Assembly (NCBI RefSeq): GCF_019740315.1
Contig: NZ_JAHXZR010000001.1
Span: 186,001 to 250,000, forward strand
Reading direction: 5' to 3'
Source of the DNA: Oceanobacter mangrovi
GTDB taxonomy: Bacteria > Pseudomonadota > Gammaproteobacteria > Pseudomonadales > Oceanobacteraceae
Length of the DNA: 64,000 nt
Position 1 is the stretch's first letter. The number at the start of each line of letters is the position of its first letter. The position numbers were made by a program, and so were the translations under genes. Under the pieces are notes generated by a model. It worked only from the letters and a program-made list of their open reading frames with translations. It had not been told where the DNA came from and did not search any database. Positions 57,075-64,000 of the stretch are shown here, piece by piece.

Positions 57075-58181
57075 ATGCCGATCCGGCAATTGTCAGTCAG
57101 TGGTGTCAGGAATCTTGCACCACTGGAGCTGACAGCTCACCCCAGCGTGAATTTCATTTACGGTGATAACGGCAGTGGCAAAAGCTCACTGCTGGAAGCC
57201 ATCGCCTTGCTGTCGACCGGGAAATCTTTCCGGTCCAATCAGATTCGCCAGTTGATCAACCATGACGCCGACCGCCTTGAGCTCAGTTGTGTGCTGGAAG
57301 ACCCGCAGGCGGCTGATGGCGACAAGGAGCTCTACAGTTTACGGCTGAAAAACGGCGACGTGTTATTCCGTCTGAATGGCTCGGTATTAACCTCGCAAGC
57401 TGAGGTGGCCACCAATCTGCCGGTACAGGTGATTGAACCCAATACCTTCCGGCTGCTGGTTGGTTCGCCGGAAGACCGGCGGCAGTTTCTCGACTGGGGC
57501 GTATTTCATGTTGAGCCCGGTTTTATCGAAGAATGGCGCATCTTCAAAAAAGTGCTGAAGCAACGCAACAGCGTGCTGAAACAAAAAGAAGAAAGCTGGC
57601 TCGATGCCTGGGACAGTGGCTTCGTTGAAGCCAGCGAAAAGATTCACCAATACCGTATCCAGTATCTCGAGCAGTTCGTGCCTTGCTTTGAAGAAACATT
57701 GCAGGCACTGGACCCGAATATTGCGGTGCGATTGCATTATTACCCGGGCTGGGAACGGGATTCCCGACTGGAAGAAGTGCTTGAGCGACAGCGCGAACGC
57801 GATCTGCAACTGGGTTACACCCAGGCTGGTCCGCACCGTGCCGAGTTGCGAATCCGGGTTGATAAGCTGCCTGCCGCCGATGTGTTGTCGCGTGGCCAGC
57901 AAAAAACCGTGGTCGCAGCCCTCAAGCTGACACAAGGCATTTTATTCAAACAGCATTGCGGTACCGCACCGATTTATCTGGTGGATGATCTCGCCTCAGA
58001 GCTGGATTCCGGCCATCGTTTGGCTTTATGCAAACTGCTGGAAGATTTAAAATGTCAGGTCTTTATTACAAGTATCGAAAAGCAGCAGCTGATGGATAGC
58101 TGGACCCCGCAGGACTACAAAGTGTTTCACGTGGAACGCGGCGAGATCCGGGAAGAACCCATCACTGACCCTTCTGCCTGA
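57075..58181 (+). CDS. recF: DNA replication and repair protein RecF
   Basis: A 368-residue SMC-like ATPase that helps load RecA at gaps. The Walker A is YGDNGSGKSSLLEAIALLS, the ABC-like signature region is VLSRGQQKTVVAALKL, and Walker B is PIYLVDDLASELD. It lies 18 bases after dnaN. Confidence 0.98.
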   Translation: MPIRQLSVSGVRNLAPLELTAHPSVNFIYGDNGSGKSSLLEAIALLSTGKSFRSNQIRQLINHDADRLELSCVLEDPQAADGDKELYSLRLKNGDVLFRLNGSVLTSQAEVATNLPVQVIEPNTFRLLVGSPEDRRQFLDWGVFHVEPGFIEEWRIFKKVLKQRNSVLKQKEESWLDAWDSGFVEASEKIHQYRIQYLEQFVPCFEETLQALDPNIAVRLHYYPGWERDSRLEEVLERQRERDLQLGYTQAGPHRAELRIRVDKLPAADVLSRGQQKTVVAALKLTQGILFKQHCGTAPIYLVDDLASELDSGHRLALCKLLEDLKCQVFITSIEKQQLMDSWTPQDYKVFHVERGEIREEPITDPSA

Positions 58182-58220
58182 TACCCTTGCCAGGTCTTGT
58201 TACCTGGCAGTTTTGTTTAA

Positions 58221-60650
<2,430 letters not shown>

Positions 60651-60667
60651 TCCGGGCCGCATCAACA

Positions 60668-60702
60668 AGCCTCCGCAGTACATTGCTCCGGAGGCTTTTT
60701 TA
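60668..60702 (+). terminator. terminator of gyrB
   Basis: AGCCTCCG (60668-60675) pairs with CGGAGGCT (60689-60696), loop 13 bases, followed by a run of T. It lies 18 bases past the gyrB stop. Confidence 0.88.
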
Positions 60703-60775
60703 TTGATGGCAAAGATGTCATCCGGCTCTGGTATTGACCCTGTTAATCCCTTGGCCGAAAAAGATGTCCACCAAG

Positions 60776-60784
60776 TTATCCACA
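60776..60784 (+). promoter_or_regulatory. DnaA box beside parS site 1
   Basis: TTATCCACA, a perfect consensus DnaA box, in the gyrB-fabV gap. It is isolated from the other boxes and only 15 bases from a parS palindrome. It could titrate DnaA or be chance. Confidence 0.5.
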
Positions 60785-60799
60785 GATTTTTGGGCGTCT

Positions 60800-60815
60800 G
60801 GTTTCACGTGAAACA
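60800..60815. promoter_or_regulatory. parS site 1
   Basis: GGTTTCACGTGAAACA matches the bacterial parS consensus TGTTNCACGTGNAACA at 15 of 16 positions (first base differs). ParB is encoded at 38.1-39.0 kb. Confidence 0.85.
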
Positions 60816-60966
60816 TGGCTCTGGTTAACAGTCCATGTCCTTAAAGATGGCTGCCAATGCAGGGTAGGGCAGCTACAATGTGCACCACTATTGGCCGGTC
60901 TCAGCGCAGCGATATATGGCTTATGCACCGGAGAAACATCGACAACCATGCCGACAGGAATGAGTC

Positions 60967-62157
60967 ATGATTATTAAACCAAAAGTTCGCGGTTTTATGT
61001 GCGTTACAACCCACCCAACCGGTTGTGAAGCAAACGTCAAAGAGCAAATCGATTTCATCAAGGCCCAGGGCAAAATCGACATGCCCAAGCGTGTGCTGGT
61101 GATCGGTTCATCCACCGGTTACGGTCTGGCTGCTCGTATTGCTGCGGCTTTTGGTGCAGGCGCTGACACTCTGGGTGTGTTCTTCGAAAAAGAAGGCACC
61201 GAGAAGAAAGCCGGCACCGCAGGTTGGTACAACTCCGCGGCTTTTCACAAGTTCGCGGAAGCGGAAGGGCTGTACGCCAAAAGCATCAACGGCGATGCTT
61301 TCACCGACGAACTGAAAGCCAAGGTTATCGACACCATCAAGCAAGACATGGGTCAGGTTGATCTGGTGATTTATTCACTGGCTGCACCGCGTCGTACTCA
61401 CCCGAAAACCGGTGTGGTGTACAACTCTACCCTGAAGCCAATCGGTAAAGATGTAACCCTGCTGGGCATCAATACCGACAAGGAAGAAATTCAGGAATTC
61501 ACTCTGACTGCTGCGTCTGAAGAAGACATCAGCAATACTGTTGCGGTCATGGGTGGCGAAGACTGGCAGATGTGGATCGACGCATTGGACGAAGCCGGTG
61601 TACTGGCTGACGGCGCCAAGACTTCAGCCTTCACCTACCTGGGTGATGACGTAACCCGCGACATCTACTGGGGCGGCACCATCGGTCAGGCCAAACAGGA
61701 CCTCGACAAAAAGGTTCTGGATATCCGCGCAAAGCTGGCCGCCAAAGGTGGCGATGCTCGCGTAGCGGTTTTAAAAGCCGTTGTGACCCAGGCATCTTCT
61801 GCGATTCCAATCATGCCACTGTACCTGTCCCTGCTGTTCAAGGTGATGAAGGAAGAAGGCACTCACGAAGGCTGTATCGAACAGCTGTACCGTCTGTACG
61901 CTGAGTGCCTGTACAGCGACAGCCCTCGTCTGGACGAAGAAGGCCGCGCCCGTGTTGACGAGCTGGAACTGAAACCTGAAGTCCAGCAAGCTGTTGAAGC
62001 AGCTTGGGACAAGATCACCACAGAAACCATCAAAACCGACACCGACTTCGCGGGCTACAAGGCTGAGTTCCTGCGCCTGTTTGGCTTTGGTATCGACGGT
62101 GTTGATTACGAAGCCGATGTGAATCCGGTTGTTGAAATCAAAGGTATGGTGGATTAA
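60967..62157 (+). CDS. fabV: trans-2-enoyl-CoA / enoyl-ACP reductase FabV
   Basis: A 396-residue NADH-dependent enoyl reductase that finishes the elongation cycle of fatty-acid synthesis. It starts [20 protein letters not shown], has the nucleotide-binding [20 protein letters not shown] and the catalytic Y-x8-K as [10 protein letters not shown] near residues 234-243. FabV is larger than FabI and known to resist triclosan. The gene is single, with parS sites before and after it and a strong terminator. Confidence 0.97.
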   Translation: MIIKPKVRGFMCVTTHPTGCEANVKEQIDFIKAQGKIDMPKRVLVIGSSTGYGLAARIAAAFGAGADTLGVFFEKEGTEKKAGTAGWYNSAAFHKFAEAEGLYAKSINGDAFTDELKAKVIDTIKQDMGQVDLVIYSLAAPRRTHPKTGVVYNSTLKPIGKDVTLLGINTDKEEIQEFTLTAASEEDISNTVAVMGGEDWQMWIDALDEAGVLADGAKTSAFTYLGDDVTRDIYWGGTIGQAKQDLDKKVLDIRAKLAAKGGDARVAVLKAVVTQASSAIPIMPLYLSLLFKVMKEEGTHEGCIEQLYRLYAECLYSDSPRLDEEGRARVDELELKPEVQQAVEAAWDKITTETIKTDTDFAGYKAEFLRLFGFGIDGVDYEADVNPVVEIKGMVD

Positions 62158-62187
62158 TTCGTTAATCACCCATCTTTAATATTCGGG

Positions 62188-62203
62188 TGTTTCACGTGAA
62201 ACA
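62188..62203. promoter_or_regulatory. parS site 2 (perfect)
   Basis: TGTTTCACGTGAAACA, 16 of 16 to the parS consensus and fully palindromic, 31 bases past the fabV stop. Confidence 0.95.
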
Positions 62204-62216
62204 CCCTGGATTCTAA

Positions 62217-62250
62217 AACGCCAGCTCATTTCATTGAGCTGGCGTTTTTG
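62217..62250 (+). terminator. terminator of fabV
   Basis: AACGCCAGCTCA (62217-62228) pairs perfectly over 12 bases with TGAGCTGGCGTT (62235-62246), six-base loop, followed by a T-run. Confidence 0.92.
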
Positions 62251-62291
62251 TTTGTGGGGTTTGACTCTGGTTTTATCTTTGAGGCGGCTTT

Positions 62292-62312
62292 GTTGGGCGT
62301 GGCCCAACTTAC
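62292..62312. repeat. REP-like hairpin (GTTGGGC type)
   Basis: GTTGGGC (62292-62298), loop gtg, GCCCAAC (62302-62308), then TTAC. Same stem as 1261-1277 and 3032-3048. It is a single unit rather than a pair. Confidence 0.7.
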
Positions 62313-62356
62313 ATGGCGGCTTGCAGGGCCGAAGTTATTCGCGAACATAGATAACA

Positions 62357-62372
62357 GGTTCCACGTGGAACA
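62357..62372. promoter_or_regulatory. parS site 3
   Basis: GGTTCCACGTGGAACA, 15 of 16 to the consensus (first base differs). It is of the C/G variant at the inner variable position. It lies between two REP-like hairpins. Confidence 0.85.
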
Positions 62373-62379
62373 TGTAATT

Positions 62380-62400
62380 GTAGGATGGGCCATGCCCATC
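62380..62400. repeat. REP-like hairpin (GATGGGC type)
   Basis: GTAG heads the hairpin GATGGGC (62384-62390), loop cat, GCCCATC (62394-62400). Same type as the left half of the element at 3003-3052. Confidence 0.7.
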
Positions 62401-62458
62401 GATGGATGACTTGGATAGATAGAGGGTAGCGGCACAGCAGAGAAAAAGGCGTATGCTG

Positions 62459-62474
62459 TGTTTCACGTGGAACA
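62459..62474. promoter_or_regulatory. parS site 4
   Basis: TGTTTCACGTGGAACA, full match to TGTTNCACGTGNAACA with unequal inner bases. It lies 41 bases upstream of the KAP NTPase start, so ParB bound here may affect that promoter. Confidence 0.92.
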
Positions 62475-62515
62475 GGTTTGCTGATTCAACCCGCAAACTC
62501 AGCAGGAGAGCAGGG

Positions 62516-64000
62516 ATGTCCGATACCAATCAAACCCCGTCATATGACTGGACTGCTTGGGAGCAGGAATCAATCTGGAATGGCAAGGAAACCCTCAGCG
62601 CCGACAAACTGGATCGGTCGCGCTACGCCGAATTCCTCACCAACTACCTCAATACCGCAGGCCAGCGCGACGGTGGCTATGTGATGAATCTAAACGCCGA
62701 GTGGGGCGCTGGCAAAACCTGGTTCCTCAAACGCTGGTGTGAAACCCTCAAGCCCTACCATCCGGTTGCCTATATTGATGCCTGGAAGAATGACTTCTCG
62801 GATGATCCGCTGCTGACTGTGATTGATGGTGTGATAGAGGCACTCAGGAATAACCCCAATGTCAGAGCTCTGGATTATGAAAGCCGTTTATTTTCCAAAC
62901 TCAAATTATTCGGAAAAGCAGCAGCAGAGACGTTATTGAATGAGAGAGGTCTTGGTTCTTTTCAGGAGCTGCTGGGATTACACCGGGAGAAAGCCCAGGA
63001 CATAGAAACGTCTCGCAAGGTTATTTCCCAGTGGCTTGAAGACGTTACCGAAGGGCCTAATCGGGGCAACTATCGCAAGCCGATGTATGTCTTTATCGAC
63101 GAGTTGGATCGTTGTCGCCCGACCTATGCGATAGAGCTGCTGGAAACGGTAAAGCATCTGTTCGAGTTGCAGAACATAGTCTTTGTGATTGCTACCAATA
63201 CGGATCAGCTGCAGCACTCGATCAAGGCGGTGTATGGAGAAGGGTTTGATGCTAATCGGTATTTGAATCGCTTCTTTCATCGAAGACACTCTCTGAAAAT
63301 TCCAGAATTATTGGAATACATCTCAGGGCATCAGTCCTTCAGGAGGTTTTCAGTTTGGCTTCTAACGGTTGCAGAGGGCGGAATTTCTACGACAGAAGGT
63401 GGATTGGCTAATTTTCTCTGCGGTATTGCTGAATGTTCCGATTTTGACTTGCGAACAACTAGCCAGTGGCTGGAGCAAATAGAATCTATCTACGCGACCA
63501 AAAGCAATAGAGATGATTTTTATTGGGGCGTCGTTGCATTGTTGCTTTCGATGAGGCTTCAAAACTCGGAGTTCTATTACATAGAACTGGGGCTGGTCAG
63601 TTCGTCTAAATACTTAACTAATGCCGAGTACTCAAAGTTGCAGTCCGAGTCCTTTCTAAAAGCACGTCCGCGGAATATACCGTCAGTTGCAAGACGTTTT
63701 TCCCTCTCTGTATCTACCAGGTGTTTAGAACGATCAGATTGTGAGGAGACTACTAATGCTTCAAAAAGAATCAGTGTCCCTATCGATACAGTCGATACCC
63801 TAGAGTGTGATGTCATCATAGACTCTAGCTGGACTTCTAGAGCTTTTCTTTCAAAGCTACGAAGCACTAATAAGGCTCAGATTTATCATAAATTCTGGGA
63901 CGGAAGTGAGCCAGGCGAAGAAGAAGGATTTCTATTGGCTTTTTTCCACTGTGCTTCTGTAAATAGTGAGATTGAATTCCGGGATTATTTGGATCTCGTA
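62516..64000 (+). CDS. KAP-family P-loop NTPase (partial, cut by right edge)
   Basis: An open frame of 495 codons running off the window, translated by hand from the ATG at 62516 (AGGAGAG upstream). Walker A is NAEWGAGKTWFLKR near residues 60-73 and Walker B is MYVFIDELDRCRPTYA near 190-205, the KAP NTPase pattern; YLNRFFHRRHSLKIP follows. The family includes phage-defence ATPases such as QatA and membrane-associated proteins; no membrane helices are evident in the visible part. From about 63250 on, codons become AT-rich compared with all neighbours, a sign of foreign origin. Any function beyond ATP-dependent activity is unknown without the downstream genes. Confidence 0.82.
   Translation, partial: MSDTNQTPSYDWTAWEQESIWNGKETLSADKLDRSRYAEFLTNYLNTAGQRDGGYVMNLNAEWGAGKTWFLKRWCETLKPYHPVAYIDAWKNDFSDDPLLTVIDGVIEALRNNPNVRALDYESRLFSKLKLFGKAAAETLLNERGLGSFQELLGLHREKAQDIETSRKVISQWLEDVTEGPNRGNYRKPMYVFIDELDRCRPTYAIELLETVKHLFELQNIVFVIATNTDQLQHSIKAVYGEGFDANRYLNRFFHRRHSLKIPELLEYISGHQSFRRFSVWLLTVAEGGISTTEGGLANFLCGIAECSDFDLRTTSQWLEQIESIYATKSNRDDFYWGVVALLLSMRLQNSEFYYIELGLVSSSKYLTNAEYSKLQSESFLKARPRNIPSVARRFSLSVSTRCLERSDCEETTNASKRISVPIDTVDTLECDVIIDSSWTSRAFLSKLRSTNKAQIYHKFWDGSEPGEEEGFLLAFFHCASVNSEIEFRDYLDLV

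Larger units (their letters stand above)
60651..60966. other. 316-base gap after gyrB
   Basis: It contains the gyrB terminator, a perfect DnaA box (TTATCCACA, 60776-60784) and, 15 bases further, a parS-type palindrome (60800-60815). The fabV promoter must lie in the last part. No gene is seen. Confidence 0.8.
62158..62515. other. 358-base gap after fabV: parS sites and REP-like hairpins
   Basis: No gene. It holds three parS palindromes, the fabV terminator and two REP-like hairpins (62292-62312 and 62380-62400), all listed separately. The last 40 bases carry the ribosome site AGGAGAG of the KAP NTPase gene. Confidence 0.85.

Overview
The window looks like the replication-origin neighbourhood of a gammaproteobacterial chromosome, probably an Oceanospirillales/Pseudomonadales-type marine bacterium. 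This rests on gene order: rpmH-rnpA-yidD-yidC-mnmE on one side of dnaA-dnaN-recF-gyrB, then mnmG, rsmG-parA-parB-atpIBEFHAGDC, and the Pseudomonas-like neighbourhood argH / algZ-algR / hemC-hemD-hemX-hemY. A PA4642-family protein and a FabV enoyl reductase fit the same placement. The assignment is inference from gene content. I saw no rRNA, tRNA, CRISPR array or complete insertion sequence.

Layout. 0-5.4 kb is a mixed minus-strand region: a PA4642-family protein, a HEPN/MNT toxin-antitoxin-like pair, trmB, a DUF423 membrane protein, two broken genes (a frameshifted ferredoxin domain and a truncated acetamidase) and a bile-acid:Na+ symporter-family transporter. Several GTAG-headed palindromic repeats (REP/REPIN-like) are scattered here and recur at 12.8 kb and 62.3 kb. 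5.5-11.2 kb holds an AraC regulator followed by a tightly overlapping peptide/nickel-type ABC importer operon with a fused double ATPase. 11.2-16.3 kb carries ubiD, a 2Fe-2S/flavin reductase, an MscS channel and an orphan branched-chain-amino-acid-type binding protein. 16.3-25.0 kb is hemYXDC (minus), a sulfotransferase inserted between hemC and algR, then algRZ and divergent argH. 25.1-30.5 kb holds a translationally coupled operon of a periplasmic binding protein, a membrane GGDEF-EAL protein and a histone-deacetylase-fold amidohydrolase, and an outer-membrane beta-barrel gene with the 3' remnant of a second copy.

30.7-40.5 kb is the complete F1Fo ATP synthase operon (minus strand, with promoter and terminator) followed upstream by parB, parA and rsmG. 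Between rsmG and mnmG, which are adjacent in many bacteria, sits a six-gene plus-strand operon: cytochrome b561, a DUF1924 c-type cytochrome, a diheme cytochrome, a PepSY protein, and an OmpR-type response regulator with its sensor kinase. A tandem ATTAAGC repeat, resembling a PmrA/QseB-type operator, lies just upstream. 46.7-53.9 kb holds mnmG, a lipoprotein, a TetR regulator, a nitronate monooxygenase, mnmE, yidC, yidD, rnpA and rpmH. The rpmH-dnaA gap (53.9-54.5 kb) has DnaA boxes and AT-rich DNA and is the best oriC candidate. A second DnaA-box cluster lies upstream of mnmG.

54.5-62.2 kb is dnaA-dnaN-recF-gyrB and fabV. Four parS-type palindromes lie between gyrB and the last gene, so the window contains parA, parB and their likely target sites. 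The last gene, cut by the right edge, encodes a KAP-family P-loop NTPase whose second half is clearly richer in A+T than its surroundings, suggesting the start of an accessory, possibly defence-related, segment.
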